Origin: Eupeodes corollae
Taxonomy: Eukaryota; Arthropoda; Insecta; Diptera; Syrphidae
NCBI RefSeq assembly: GCF_945859685.1
Contig: NC_079149.1
Location: 97,738,863-97,802,862 of the forward strand
Reading direction: 5' to 3'
DNA length: 64,000 bases
Shown: positions 1 to 11,350 of the stretch, piece by piece
Layout: each line of letters starts with the position of its first letter
Position numbering within the stretch: the first letter of the stretch is position 1
Translations under genes and position numbers: made by a program
Notes under the pieces: model-generated
Databases searched by the model: none
What the model saw: the letters and a program-made list of their open reading frames with translations, nothing else
Told to the model about the DNA's origin: nothing

Positions 1-1592
1 AGATTTATCAACTTATTAGCTAAAAAATGAAAAATATTAAAAAAATTTGCATGAGTAAAGATTTTTTCTTCTTTTTGAATTTCGACTTTTATATTATTAA
101 TATTTGTTTAGGACAATTTCTTCAACAAAATTACAATTGAAAAATTCTCTTTGATGTTATTGGTAAAGTCCACTCAACTTATTTTTGAGCACAAAAGTTC
201 TTCAATATATGTATTTGAAACGTTTGTTTTATTTTTATCAAACATTTTACCATACTCCAATAATTTTTCTTCTAACTCTTTGGAATATTATCATTTGAGT
301 AAAAATAAAACTTTTTACTTAAAAATCATCAAAGCAAACAAAAAAGTTCAAAAGTTCTTAATAACATTTTATTGGAATGCTCTCTTCGAATGCGACATAA
401 GTTGAACGAAGGCACATATAATTTCATTTAACAGAGTCCAATACTTAATCCGGATTAATAGAGCAGAAAAGGAGAGAAAGGTCCAAAGGGGGCCCTTGGT
501 TTTAAATTGATGTTTTCTTGCTTTTTTAAAGATGAATTGTCATAAAGAGCCAAACAATCAATTTGAGAAGCATTCAAATAAGTTGTAAAAAAAAAGAAAC
601 AATATTGAACTATCTTCTTCGATTAGAAATGTCAAAAACAAATAAATTAAATTTTCGTTTAACCAAAATAAGTTATCAATTGAGCGCAAATAAGTCAATG
701 ATTAAAAAGTGTGGAGTCTGCATTCAATTGATTTTTAGACGGTCTAAGAAAAACTTTGTAGTGAAACCTGAACTTCGCTTACCAGTTAAAGTGGCTGTCA
801 AATTTATGGGATGTTCTATTGGTAAATTTTTATATCAATAACGATTTTTTTTATTGCTATGTGGCTTTCCATTGGTGAATTCAGAATCCCGTCTAAAATT
901 GATTTTTCTTTGTCGCATGGAAAACGATTGGAGTTATTTTTTTTTGTATTTGTCAATGTGTCAGTGACTGTCAAATTTATGGGATGTTCTATTGAAAAGT
1001 TTGAATATTAACAAAGAAATTATATTTTTTTTATTGCTTGGGTGATTTAAGAATCCCTTCACAAATTGATTTTTTCACGTCGCATGGAACACGATGGGAG
1101 TTATTTTTTTTGTATTTGTTATTGTATTAGTGTTTCTTCGTTTACGTGTTAACGAGTGCGGTAGAGCTGTCTAATTTCCATCTTTAATACATTTTTTTAA
1201 AATTTCTATGAATTTGACAAAAAGAATTTGAACAAATTTGAAAAGAGTAAAGATGGCGAAATATCCAAATTTGCAGATTTGATTTAAAATCAATTTAATT
1301 TGACCTCATGGAATACAAAAACAGGGGAAATTTGTGTTTTGACAGATCTAGATAAAAAATAAATTGATTTATTTTACCCATGGAAAAACCCATCGATTGA
1401 AAATTGATTTTTTGTATCATTGCTTGGGTTCTATTTTCTGTCACTTAAAACTAATATTGCTGTCAAATTGTTGTTCAAATTTGTATTTAGTATATATTTA
1501 TAAAGCCGAAATTGACGTAATTTAAGTTGTTTTTTTTTTTAATTGTTGACCTGCGTTTAAGACGTTTAATTTTGTTTAGTAAACTTTTTAGA
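1..1592. other. AT-rich intronic/intergenic DNA, no gene recognised
   Basis: The sequence is very AT-rich with many homopolymer runs. The short open frames at 151-405 and 563-841 show no recognisable domain and have ordinary intergenic base composition, so I do not call them genes. The only structure I see is a direct duplication at about 798-1140 (listed separately) and a stretch at 1340-1400 that reappears in inverted orientation near 52498-52545, indicating a dispersed repeat family. Confidence 0.6.
798..1140. repeat. 173-bp tandem duplication
   Basis: Two adjacent copies begin with the same stretch (TCAAATTTATGGGATGTTCT) at 798 and 971. Both continue through a T-rich tract, an AGAATCCC segment, the motif GTCGCATGGAA and a run ending in TTTGTATTTGT. 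The copies differ by substitutions and small indels, so the duplication is not very recent. A weaker trace of the same material follows near 1370-1440. Confidence 0.75.
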
Positions 1593-1790
1593 CAGCTGTC
1601 ACTTTTAAGGCTGTCATCTTTAAACATTAGACATGGAAAAACTAAACTATTTCTGAAAATTTAGCAAAAAATTTGTGAATGTGCAATATCCAGCTGTCAC
1701 CTTTTAGGCTGACATCTCTAGACATTGGACATGAAAAAACTAAACCATCGCTGAAAATGGAACGAAAAATGTGTGAATTTCTGAATGTGC
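1593..1790. repeat. 98-bp tandem duplication of a CAGCTGTCA-type dispersed repeat
   Basis: CAGCTGTCAC occurs at 1593 and 1691, each followed by matching sequence: a CTTTTAGGCTGNCATC-like segment, an ACATTNGACATG motif, AAAAACTAAAC, and GTGAATGTGCA. The same family, with palindromic CAGCTG followed by GTCA and a downstream TGACATTTGACA-like motif, recurs near 27877, 47692 and 57900. It is probably a non-autonomous repeat. The open frame at 1679-1873 lies within it and is not a credible gene. Confidence 0.6.
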
Positions 1791-1950
1791 ACTATTCAAA
1801 CCGTGTACGTCAAAAAATCCGTATTTTCATCGAAAAACCATCTTCTGTGAAGAGATGCATTTTTAACATTTAAGACTCAGAAAAATTCAAACATTTTTGG
1901 GCAGTTTTAGGGCTAACAATGTTATCAGAAATTAATAATTTAAAAATGAG

Positions 1951-1966
1951 GATGGTGGAACTATTA
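1951..1966. repeat. Target-site duplication, left copy of LINE insertion
   Basis: The 16-base sequence GATGGTGGAACTATTA occurs here and again at 3543-3558, exactly at the two edges of the minus-strand non-LTR element between them. An exact 16-bp direct repeat at these borders is the expected result of target-primed reverse transcription. Confidence 0.9.
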
Positions 1967-3542
1967 GGTAGGTCGAAATGGCGATCTCAATGCAACCTAG
2001 CCTGAGATCCAATTAGCGCTGTAGTGCGCCGTTTTGATACCAAAAACTCGTTTGACCTTTGATTGAAAGGGATAGATTGATAGAGAAGCTTCATAGCGAT
2101 TATGTTAGAGCCATTTTGTCGCATTGAGAAAAAAGATTAGGTCTCTAATCTTTGTCTCAGAGATCTCATCAAGTTCGTGAAAGAAAGCTTTTCCAAGGTA
2201 TTTCATTCTAGTGTTTGCCAAATCAGGACACTTGCAGATGAAATGGATTATCGTTTCACTTTCTCTTTGGTCACTACAACTACGGCAAAAGGTGTTGTAG
2301 GAGATTCCCGACTTCTCCGCATGAACTCCTATAGGCCAATGTCCGGTACAAACCGCAACAATCCTGGCTATGTCTTGCCTTGGCCTGCATAGAAGATCGT
2401 TTATACGGGTTTTATTATAGGTGGGCCATATCTTCCTAGATATAATGCAGTTGGGTAAATTGCTCAACCTTCGGTTTGATTCAGTTTGGAAGATAGAAAA
2501 GATTTTACCCTTCATAGCAACAAAAGGAATGTCAACCATTTCCGAAAGTGAGCTATGAAGGTCCGATCCTTGCCTGGCTAGCTCGTCAGCCCGTTCATTT
2601 CCCACGATACCACTATGGCCCGGAACCCAGATCAGGGTGACACCGAGGTTAATATTCAGGCTCGCAAGCTCATCGAAACATTGCTGGACCAATTCAGATG
2701 AAGATGTGGCCGAGTTAATGGCATTGACAGCTGTCTGACTGTCTGTGAAGATAGCCGCATTTCGGTTTTGGTTTGCGTATCTTACATGCCTCCCTTATTG
2801 CCAGCAGTTCAGCCTGAAAAACGCTAGCAAAATCAGGAAGCCTAAAGGATTTAGCTACATTTAGGGATTCAGAAAAGATCTCAGAACCAACTTCGCACTC
2901 CATCTTTGTGCCGTAAGTAAAGATGGTTCTTTCGAAACCTATCGACACGATGTCATCCTCCCAATCTTCTCTGGATGGGACAATATCCTTAAAACCCTTA
3001 TTAAGGCTCAAAAGAGAAGTGCAGTATTCAGTGTCTACCGAGATAATATCTAAGGGAATCAATTTCGTTGTGTTGCTGTGATCATAAGGTTTTGACAACC
3101 AGCTGTTTGATTCCTTCAGCCTAATAGCGCTGCAGGAAACTATGTATTTAATAAAAAGGTAGAAGATCCAAAATAACGTTTAAGGCATCGATTGGGCAAG
3201 TACGCATGGCCCCTGTGGTACCAAACATCAATATTATAGGCTTTGCTTAGAGCAGGCCACCACACAATCGAACCATATGTTAAGATTGGACATACTACGG
3301 CTGTGTACGTCCATAAAATTATCTTCGACTGAAGTCCCCACTTTTTGCCGAAAGTTTTGCTGCAGGCGTAGAAGGTAACGCAGGCCTTCTTAGCCCGTAC
3401 TTCAATATTTAGATTCCAGTTTAGTTTAGGGTCGAGTATAACTCCCAAATATTTTGCACTGGAAGACAATGATAGGATTTGATCGTTGAGTCGAGGTAAC
3501 GGAAGGGTGGTACTTTAGTTTTGGTGGTAAAGAGCAGAGAAA
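1967..3542 (-). mobile_element. 5'-truncated non-LTR retrotransposon with RNase H (R1/I/LOA-type)
   Basis: Read on the minus strand, the element holds the C-terminal end of a reverse transcriptase, an RNase H domain and a C-terminal cysteine/histidine motif, followed by about 140 bases of 3' untranslated sequence. It starts abruptly inside the RT thumb region, so it is a typical 5'-truncated copy. Perfect 16-bp target-site duplications flank it. No poly(A) tail is visible at the 3' end, which reads CCATTTCGACCTACC. RNase H downstream of RT is characteristic of the I, R1 and LOA groups; the exact clade cannot be settled by eye. Confidence 0.9.
2105..3540 (-). pseudogene. Reverse transcriptase C-terminus plus RNase H, frameshifted
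   Basis: Three open stretches in different frames form one decayed protein. 3140-3540 gives the RT thumb, including SAKYLGVILDPKLNWN and a YGSIVWWP segment. 2715-3098 and 2105-2692 give RNase H. Three of the four expected acidic catalytic residues are visible: E in FQAELLAIREAC, D in IFTDSQTAVNAI (bridging the two frames) and D in HSGIVGNERADELAR. The first is lost: IFTYGTKM carries Y where families have D. A CRSC...HFICKC zinc-like motif lies near the end. Frameshifts near 3230, 3100-3140 and 2700 rule out function. Confidence 0.88.
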
Positions 3543-3558
3543 GATGGTGGAACTATTA
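3543..3558. repeat. Target-site duplication, right copy of LINE insertion
   Basis: This is the second copy of GATGGTGGAACTATTA, adjoining the 5'-truncated end of the element. It matches 1951-1966 at all 16 positions, which suggests a fairly recent insertion even though the element itself is damaged. Confidence 0.9.
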
Positions 3559-3783
3559 CAGTGAAGGATGAATAAGTTGAGATACAGAGATTTGTTTAAT
3601 AACATTTTTGTATGGACAGAATGTGGAAGACTTATTTTTTTAATAAGGTAACACTTCGTTTTTTGAATTGTGAAACAAATGATCATAATTTTTCATTGGG
3701 ACCACGGAACAAATATAAGTCTATGCCAATCCTTCACAATCGGTTAAAGGCCCCACAAATGGTAATCGGGAGTTATCGAGAAC

Positions 3784-6775
3784 TTTCATTTCATTTCATT
3801 TTGTTTTTTATTCATTCATATAAATTATTTAGAGCTAGATACAATTATACAAATTAAATTAAATTGAATGAAGTAAAAAATAGTAATCATTCTTTAACTT
3901 ATTAAGTTAGTGTTGAATGACACGTTTCAATAAATAATTTCAATAAAGGTCTGATGTGGGGTGACAATCAGTACAAAGTAAATTCGTTATTATAATTATA
4001 ATAAATGAACACAATATTTTAATCATTATACAATTATTTAATTTAAGATACAAAAGTAGAATTAAAAGATAAAAATGAAGAAGAAAAATAAAAATGAAGA
4101 AAAAATCAAAAAATGTAGGAAGAAATAGAAAAAAATTAACTTAACAATTTCAAAAGGTAAATTAATTATTGTTATTTTGTGCTGATAATTAATTTGGGAT
4201 TCTTAAAATGGATTTAATATGCTCAGTTTCAACAGTAAATAGCCAGTCCTTGACTTTTTTCAAAAAAGAACTCAACCGGGTAGTGTTTCTGATAAAAACA
4301 GGCAGTTTATTGAAAAATTTAGGTGCTGTAGCAATGTAAAAAAGTGAAAAATGTGTTCGAGTGAAAGGTTCATTCATAAGGTGCAAGCTGTTTGTGCGTA
4401 GATCATAAATTTCTGAGTTTCTACTGGGGATGTTGCCACTTTGTTTAAAAAATTCTTTGAGTACTTTAAAAACATAGAGATGTCTCATTGGTAGAATTTG
4501 CAATTCCTTGTATAGGGGCCAACTTGAAGCTAATCGATTTTTGTTAGAAATAATTCTTATCAAGTGTTTTTGTGCTATCAATAGAGGTCTAAAATTATTA
4601 GCATAGCACCCACCCCAACTGGTTATACCATATTGAAGTTTTGACTGTGCAAGACCGTTATAAATACATTTTAATACTTTTTTTGAGCAAAATGGTTTTA
4701 TAAGATACATTTTCCGAGAAACCAACATCAAATGCGAATTTAAAGTGCGAGTATGTTCCTTCCAGTTCAAATTTGAATCAATTAAAACCCCTAAATATTT
4801 AAAATGCAATACTGATTCGATTTTAAAACAACTATTGGAGCATTGAAATCTAGGATTAAAATTGCTCCTACCACACTTGTGAATAGGTAGACAACATTTT
4901 TTGCAGTTATGGGCATGAAAGCATAGGTTGTAATCAGGAAGACTATTTCCAGATACTTTGAAGGTCACCAGTTTTATTTTTCGCTGATGATAAGCTTATG
5001 AGCAGTAAACCATGTCCTTAGTGTTTCTAGATCTTTTTCAATTTTTGTAATACAATCAAATAACGTGCTAAATTGATAAGTGAAGGCTATATCATCTGCA
5101 AAAGCAGTAGATGATCCATTAAGTTTTAATTCGAATATTGAGTTTATATAAATTAGGAAAAATAACGGGCCAAGGACAGATCCTTGTGGAACACCATTTT
5201 TTAAATAACGGGAATCGCTATAGGTCCCATTTACAACAACTTTTTGTTCCCTTTCTATCAAATAGGATTGAAGCCATTCAAAAGTTTTTCCTCTAAAACC
5301 CGCACTGTAAAGTTTATCGAGAAGAATGCTGTGTTCAACCATATCAAATGCTTTTGTCATGTCAACAAAAAGTGCAATGGTGGACTTATTTGCATTAAGG
5401 CTGCCATATAATTCACTACATAATCGTAGAATAGCATCTTCTGTAGACATGTTTTGTCTAAAACCAAATTGGTTTTTACTAAAAAAGTTATTTTTATCCA
5501 AAAACGACATGATTCGCACCTTCATAAGTTTTTCGAAAACTTTGGAGATATTTGGAAGCAAAGATATCGGTCTATAGTTTGATATAATATTTTTTTTACC
5601 TTTTTTAAACAGCGGAATAACTTCGGCTCTTTTTAAATTTTTAGGAAAACAACCGCTTTTAACACTTGCATTAAATAAGTACATCAAAACATCCACAACA
5701 TAAAATGCAATTTTTTTAAGAAGAGTACTAGAAATTCCATCAGAAGTACTTGAATTTTTGTTTTTAAGCGATAGAATAACTTTTAATATTTCTTGTGATG
5801 TTATAGAATTATAGACAAAACTATTACATTGTATACCAGTCATTAAAATTGAACTCGTCGAGCTATCACAACTACAGTAAGAATCAACTCTAGGCTTAAT
5901 TTTATCAGATATTTCAGTGAAGTATTCATTAATTTGATTAGTAATTGAACTTGGATCGGTTAAGGAAACACCATCAACTTCTAAATTTTTTATTTCAATT
6001 GGTTGCCTTTCTTTACCTAAGATGTTATCAACAACTCTCCATTCCTCTCTGACATTTCCTCTAGCTTTTAAAAACGCATCCGTATAGAAATTAATTCGAG
6101 CTACCTCAATATGTTTCTTAACAGTTTTACAGAGAGAAATATAGTGTTTTCTAAGACTTTCATTAAGCGGATGTTTTTACATGTTGACGAAGATGTACAA
6201 GATTTGATATGCTTTTCTAAGATTGAAAAGAATACATCAAAAGCTTCAGAAGGGTCACTTTCTAAAAACACTGGATCCCAGAATTCATATTTTAAGCACT
6301 CATTTAGTAATCAATGTAATGGTTTTTTTGAGATTTTTTTGACGTGGCGTTAAGTTCGTATTCAAAAAATTAGTCATCGCTATCATTCTGTGGTCTGTTA
6401 TCATTAGATCATACACTTTTCCATTTGAAGATTTCTTGTAATTTTTAAACCTAGCAAATATGTGGTCTATACAAGTACTAGAGGAGTCTGTCACACAAGT
6501 TGCTTCGTTTATGTAACTTTTAAGACCATTAGCTGCCAAAAGTAGTAAATAATTTTCAGAATCTTTATCCGTTTCATTTAAAATGTCAATATTTATGTCA
6601 CCTAATAAGATTAAGTTCTTGGCCTTAGTTATACTCAAGACATTGCTCAATTCATCAATGAAAATACTTTTACAAAAACTGCAATGGCAAATGTGAAAAT
6701 TTGTCATGAAGATTTCATAAAAAGGATGTGATGCGTCACCATTTTTCATCATTTTTAAATATAAAAATAAAACAT
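3784..6775 (-). mobile_element. CR1/Jockey-type LINE, 5'-truncated, with TTTCA-repeat tail
   Basis: The minus-strand element carries the C-terminal half of an apurinic-type endonuclease, a nearly complete reverse transcriptase and about 400 bases of AT-rich 3' UTR. The 3' end is marked on the plus strand by tandem TTTCA units near 3785-3800, i.e. a GAAAT-type simple-repeat tail, a habit of CR1-like elements. The 5' end fades into AT-rich DNA near 6760-6790, in the middle of the endonuclease. I found no target-site duplication, also usual for CR1-like elements. The left boundary is better supported than the right. Confidence 0.85.
4189..6752 (-). pseudogene. Endonuclease-reverse transcriptase polyprotein, broken
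   Basis: Endonuclease motifs appear at 6300-6752: LILLGDINIDIL, SSSTCIDHIFARF and ITDHRMIAM. A linker with KERQPIEIKNLEVDGVSL leads to the RT at 4974-5843, with NYRPISLLPNISKVFEKLM, the catalytic-aspartate motif FVDMTKAFDMVEH, GVPQGSVLGPLFF and the active-site FADD. The C-terminal region (4189-4968) has FKYLGVLIDSNLNWKEH and a FNKLPVFIR motif. A one-base indel near 4975 separates RT from the C-terminal region, and at least one stop lies around 6170-6300. The RT catalytic residues survive, but the reading frame and N-terminus do not. Confidence 0.87.
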
Positions 6776-7419
6776 CTTATTGGAAGACCCGAATTAATGT
6801 ATGTGAAGTGATATTTTCTTTTGAACAAGTGATTCTAAAACCTGGGAGATTTCCGTTTGAAAGACAAAGTCTTTCCTCCTAAGTTCCAGCCCTGTTAAAA
6901 GTTAGAGAGGAATAGTTTGCTATAAAAGTACCTTCCTACTTGGTTTGGTTGACGTATGATAACATTCTACCTATAATTATTAATTTCCCATTTGGAATTG
7001 AATTTAATGACATTGTCATCATTGTGGGAGTTCATTACTTAATTACACATACCATTTCTTCTTCGTCTTCCTCTTCTTCAAAGAAGTTCAATTTAAGTTC
7101 TCTCCTCAAGAAAGAACATCAACTAATTGTTAAATGGCTCTGATGGGTAGGGTATAATATTGTTTGTTGTAAACAGGAAAAGGGAGTGCCCAAACCAATA
7201 GATTGTTTGTATTCCCTTTACAATTTACTCCATATCTATTTACACTCAAAGAGGAACGACTCAGTAGTAAAATAATTAATATTTCTTTTTTAGCATGGTT
7301 TTCTTTTAATTGAACCTGATTATTAAAGAGAAATAAAATGGCAAAAGTAGCACTTAAGTAACAAAATAAGTGAATGCTTATACTTTCAATAATGTTCAAA
7401 AATAATTAATTTGTTTTAA
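6776..7419. other. Intron following the Akap200 coding exon (proximal part)
   Basis: This sequence lies just downstream of the splice donor on the minus strand and contains no further exon that I can recognise. Short open frames here are AT-rich and lack domain signatures. A small TCTTCN-type simple stretch sits at 7054-7082. The intron continues leftward through both LINE insertions to the window edge. Confidence 0.5.
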
Positions 7420-7425
7420 ACTTAC
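7420..7425 (-). promoter_or_regulatory. Splice donor after Akap200 coding exon
   Basis: On the minus strand the coding sequence ends in ...GAG GCA ACT and is followed directly by GTAAGT, a perfect match to the intronic part of the donor consensus. Beyond this point the frame runs only nine more codons before a stop, which supports exon termination here. The intron is in phase 0. Confidence 0.85.
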
Positions 7426-7587
7426 AGTTGCCTCATTCTCCAATTGATTTGTGTCTCCATTCACTTGTGGCTTCAATTGGTCGGCATCTTCGATTTTTTC
7501 CAACTTGCCGGTGCCTTCTTCGGCAATGCCATCCTTTTTGGGCTCTGTGGTTATATCGACAGATCGTTTACTTTGTGTTTTACCCAT
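7426..7587 (-). CDS. Akap200: A-kinase anchor protein 200, N-terminal coding exon
   Basis: This 54-codon exon begins MGKTQSKRSVDITTEPKKDG and ends QLENEAT at a phase-0 donor. From memory it matches the start of fly Akap200, an adaptor that tethers the PKA regulatory subunit to the plasma membrane and cortical actin. Gly2 with nearby basic residues (K3, K7, R8) fits N-myristoylation plus electrostatic membrane binding, as in MARCKS-like proteins. The rest is charged and probably disordered. Start choice: an AAAAAA context precedes the ATG, and Gly2 is needed for myristoylation. The PKA-binding part must be encoded in later exons; none was recognised leftward in the window. It is the only host coding exon I recognise. 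Confidence 0.85.
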
Positions 7588-7684
7588 TTTTTTAAATCTT
7601 TTGTTTAAATGTTTAGCTCTTGAGCAGAAAAAATTAGTCTTTTAGTTGATTTTTGGCTCCTTTTTTGAATTTGTATTCTAATAT
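7588..7684 (-). other. 5' untranslated part of the Akap200 exon
   Basis: On the minus strand an acceptor-like sequence ends at 7685, leaving 97 bases of A-rich leader before the ATG. The leader contains no upstream ATG. If correct, transcription starts at a separate non-coding exon further right. Confidence 0.6.
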
Positions 7685-7700
7685 CTGGAAATAAAGGAAG
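7685..7700 (-). promoter_or_regulatory. Splice acceptor upstream of Akap200 coding exon
   Basis: The minus strand reads CTTCCTTTATTTCCAG, a pyrimidine-rich tract ending in CAG. Its position shortly before an N-terminal exon makes it a good candidate for the 3' end of intron 1. A transcription start just upstream instead of splicing cannot be excluded. Confidence 0.6.
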
Positions 7701-9448
7701 AAAAGAAGATAAATAATTAAAAAACTGAAAATGATTGATTGAAAACTAAAATACAAATGATGAATGTTTGATATATGAGGAGGATTATCAAAAGCAAAGA
7801 TCAAATATAAATATTGAAAGACCTAACGACGCACGACGACGACAAACGTCTCACTTTCTAAAGGCATACAAAATTAGCATGTTTGCTGAATTTAATTCCG
7901 GAAAAGGTTATGCATGCGATAAAATTAAGGACCAAATCAGGAGCTCCTAAGGCATAGGCTACAGTAAGATTTAATGAAGGTATTTATAGATTTTTCCATA
8001 TTGATTTCTTTCTACAAACGAATGCCGCCGTTCCGATGTTTTCTCTCTCCATAAAAGTTAACTAAGGAATAATTCGATTTGTTCACCACCACAAGGCGAC
8101 GACGACGACCCGACGACGAAAAGGAGGCTCGGGATGAGATTTAATTAATCATTATTTCTGAAAAGGCAGCGTTCGTCGTTGCTTTTAAGTTTTCAACACG
8201 CTTCAATAATTATTTTGTTAAATTGATGATGAATTTTTAAAACCTAATTGGCATTTCTGCCTTTTCGAAAGTGAAAAATTAACTTAAAGGCAAGAGGAAT
8301 TTTTATAATTAGTTGACAAAGCTCATTTTAATTTTGTAGTTATTATGGTGTGTCGAATTATATTTATTTATAACTTTAATTTTCCCTTCTTCCCCTCCCT
8401 TCTTTTCTATGAATATTTCAAGACATTTTTGAAGTTATTTCAACAAATATTTTAAAGATAAAAAAAAATTGAAGGTCTAGAAAATTACTCAAAAAGTGTT
8501 TTTATCATTCTACATCAACAGAAACTTCTTTATTTTTAATCTTGACTTTTTTTTTGAATTTCTTCAAAACTTGTTTAGCTTATCTCAAGTTTCAAAGTTT
8601 AATCAAGTTTAAAAAGGAATCTGATGTTGAAATGCAGGATTTTGACATCTTTATATAAAACATGAGATGTTTCTAAAGTTTTGTTTGTATCAACTTTTTT
8701 CTGTCATTACATTTATTTATATATTTCTTTTTGTTTTCAAAAACGAAATCCGTCCTTGTACATAATTGATTATTTTGCCGTTATGAAGTAGAAAACAAAA
8801 AAGATGATTTCAAAGAATTTAAAGTTTATGAATTTATGATGTGGAATCAATTGAAATTGTACTGGATGGACTTTTGGAAGGTTAAGAGTAAGGTGAATCA
8901 CTTTTGATGTACATAGCTCAATGAGTTTAAAGGACTTTTATAGTCTGTAAAGCGAAAAAAAAAAACAGAAAAGACTCTTTGTCATGTCACTGATGCAAGA
9001 AGTTTTGAAAAGTATCAGTTAGATATTAATAGAAAGTTTAAAACAATTTAAAAATACTTGATGGGAGGAAAACAATAACGGAAACATTTCAAGTAACTTT
9101 TAACTTGGAAGAATTTTATAGGATTTACAAAAAGTTTTGATCTTCTGTTTTGCAGTCACAGTTCACAAAGCATAGAAAACAAAGAAACATTTGCTGGTCG
9201 TACTGTTCTTTGAAGTGGAGATCATACCAATATCCTGTAATTTGACATGTTGACAGCAAATTCCTTTACAAATCCTTCCTTCCTAATCTCTAAAACTTAG
9301 GTTTTAAAAATAAGAAGTCGATTGAGTTCTAACTCATTTTTTTATCAAAATAGAAGAAGTTAGAATTCTAAAGATCTCAGTTTGAGTTAGAACTTCGATT
9401 TAATAAACCCTTAAATTGAGGGAGTTTACGATATTAAAACTCTGTTTA
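7701..9448. other. Presumed intron 1, AT-rich, with GAC/GACGAC-rich patches
   Basis: No gene is recognised. Two patches are richer in GC and in GACGAC-like triplets (about 7824-7850 and 8030-8135), the kind of composition seen in fly leader exons and promoters, but no convincing core promoter or donor was found. A short inverted repeat around GAGTTCTAACTCA lies at 9325-9405. The remainder is A/T-rich. Confidence 0.5.
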
Positions 9449-9486
9449 GCAATGTTTTTACATCTTTAAAAAACTCATTTAAGGAT

Positions 9487-10170
9487 TAGAATAGAATACA
9501 ATAAAATACATTAGAATAGAAAAGAATAGAATAGAATAGAATAGAATAGAATAGAATAGAATAGAATAGAATAGAATAGAATAGAATAGAATAGAATAGA
9601 ATAGAATAGAATAGAATAGAATAGAATAGAATAGAATAGAATAGAATAGAATAGAATAGAATAGAATAGAATAGAATAGAATAGAATAGAATAGAATAGA
9701 ATATGTTTTTACATCTTTAAAAGACTCATTTAGGGATTAGAATAGAATAAAATAAAAAAGATTAGAATAGCATAGAATAGAATAGAATAGAATAGAATAG
9801 AATAGAATAGAATAGAATAGAATAGAATAGAATAGAATAGAATAGAATAGAATAGAATAGAATAGAATAGAATAGAATAGAATAGAATAGAATAGAATAG
9901 AATAGAATAGAATAGAATAGAATAGAATAGAATAGAATAGAATAGAATAGAATAGAATAGAATAGAATAGAATAGAATAGAATAGAATAGAATAGAATAG
10001 AATAGAATAGAATAGAATAGAATAGAATAGAATAGAATAGAATAGAATAGAATAGAACAGAATAAAATAGAATAGAATAGAATAGAATAGAATAGAATAG
10101 AATAGAATAGAATAGAATAGAATAGAATAGAATAGAATAGAATAGAATAGAATAGAATAAAATAGAATAG
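9487..10170. repeat. GAATA pentanucleotide microsatellite, two blocks
   Basis: Nearly pure tandem GAATA units fill 9487-9702 and 9735-10170, about 650 bp in total. They are separated by a short non-repeat bridge (about 9703-9734) and carry only a few variant units (for example AATAAAATAG and an AACAG). The sequence TTTTTACATCTTTAAAA followed by ACTCATTTA and GGATTAGAATAG precedes both blocks (9449 and 9704), so the second block arose with a duplicated flank. The pentamer is equivalent to AATAG, a known fly satellite motif. Confidence 0.95.
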
Positions 10171-10489
10171 TGCTGTGGAATCTTAATGCATTTTGGTAAT
10201 GTTGGTGCTTTTAATTATATCAAAAACATGTTCAACCGAGATATGAAGCTTAAACAAGAGATTAGATATGAACAAATGAAGCATAGAAGTATTAAAAAGC
10301 AAGAATTAGACAATCCGGATGAAATTAACAACAAATCGTTAAAGTCGCAACAAATTTGTATACATTTTTGCTATTCTAAGTATAAAATCTTAATCATCTT
10401 CTGGCTTAGATAATATTCATCCACTATATGTCAAAAGGATTCTCCTCACATATTCTACCCGTTTTAATATATACGCGCATTATCAATTT

Positions 10490-11350
10490 GATCACTTTGA
10501 CATTATGTTTTCTTTTGTCATTGAAAGCTCGCAAGTCATTCCCGTTCTAAAAAAGTCGGGCACCAGACTTTTTTACCTGAATGTAGACCTATTTCAATTG
10601 TGCTTTATTTAAGTCATGGAAAACCTTCTCCACCTTCATCTTCAAAAGTCATGGAAAAACTCCTTCACTCTCAACTTCCCGGTTTCTTGAAAGCAAATAA
10701 TCGTTTATGTAACAAACTATCGAATTTTAGGCCTAAAAATGGTTGCCTATCTTCGTTGATAAAAGTATCTGATGATATTCGAACTTTTATCCGCATTGAC
10801 TTAGTAACTTTTGTAATCTTGTAGGACTGCTCTAAGTCTTTTGATACAAGGATGAAAGCAATTAGGTTTTTCGAAGAAACATTCTACGAGTAGATCAAAG
10901 ATCAAAAATATAAGTGGAGTTCCTCAGGAATCTATATTGGATCCACTGCTTTTTACAATATCTATAAATGATTTACCACAAAGTAGTATTAGAAAAACTA
11001 ATGTGCTCATGTATACTGATTATGTACAGTTTAATTTTGCAAACTCGGATTCATTGAGGATAATGCCTTTAGGCTTAACTTTGATCTGCAAAGAATCGTA
11101 GAATGGGCTGAAAGGAATATATCGATGTTAAACCAAAAATAAACTGGACTTTAGGTTAACTCGAACATATCGACAAAAGAACAGGTTAAGGAATTTGGTC
11201 TAACTTGGAGCTTAGCTGGGATCATCATGTTATGAATGTAGTAGGGAGAGTGTACGAGTGCCTTAGAAGACTCTCAAAGCATTGTATGCCTTTTCACACT
11301 AAATTGAGACTAGTTAGAGCTCAAATAGTACATATTATTAAGTATGATTG
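10490..11350 (+). pseudogene. Jockey-type reverse transcriptase fragment, heavily decayed
   Basis: The plus strand keeps recognisable RT pieces in shifting frames: SSKVMEKLLHSQLPGFLKANNRL, a SNFRPKNGCLSSLIKVSDDIRTF segment, CSKSFDT (a damaged catalytic motif A), GVPQESILDPLLFTISINDLP, and YTDYVQF where the active site YADDVQ is expected. Later comes a thumb-like LSWDHHVMNVVGRVYECLRRL. Two catalytic motifs are mutated and stops are frequent. Motif wording suggests the same subfamily as the minus-strand element at 17870-19600. Confidence 0.8.

Noticed and set aside
9487..10170. Telomeric or subtelomeric repeat
   Set aside because: GAATA does not match the insect TTAGG motif, and fly telomeres are usually built otherwise; it is an interstitial microsatellite.
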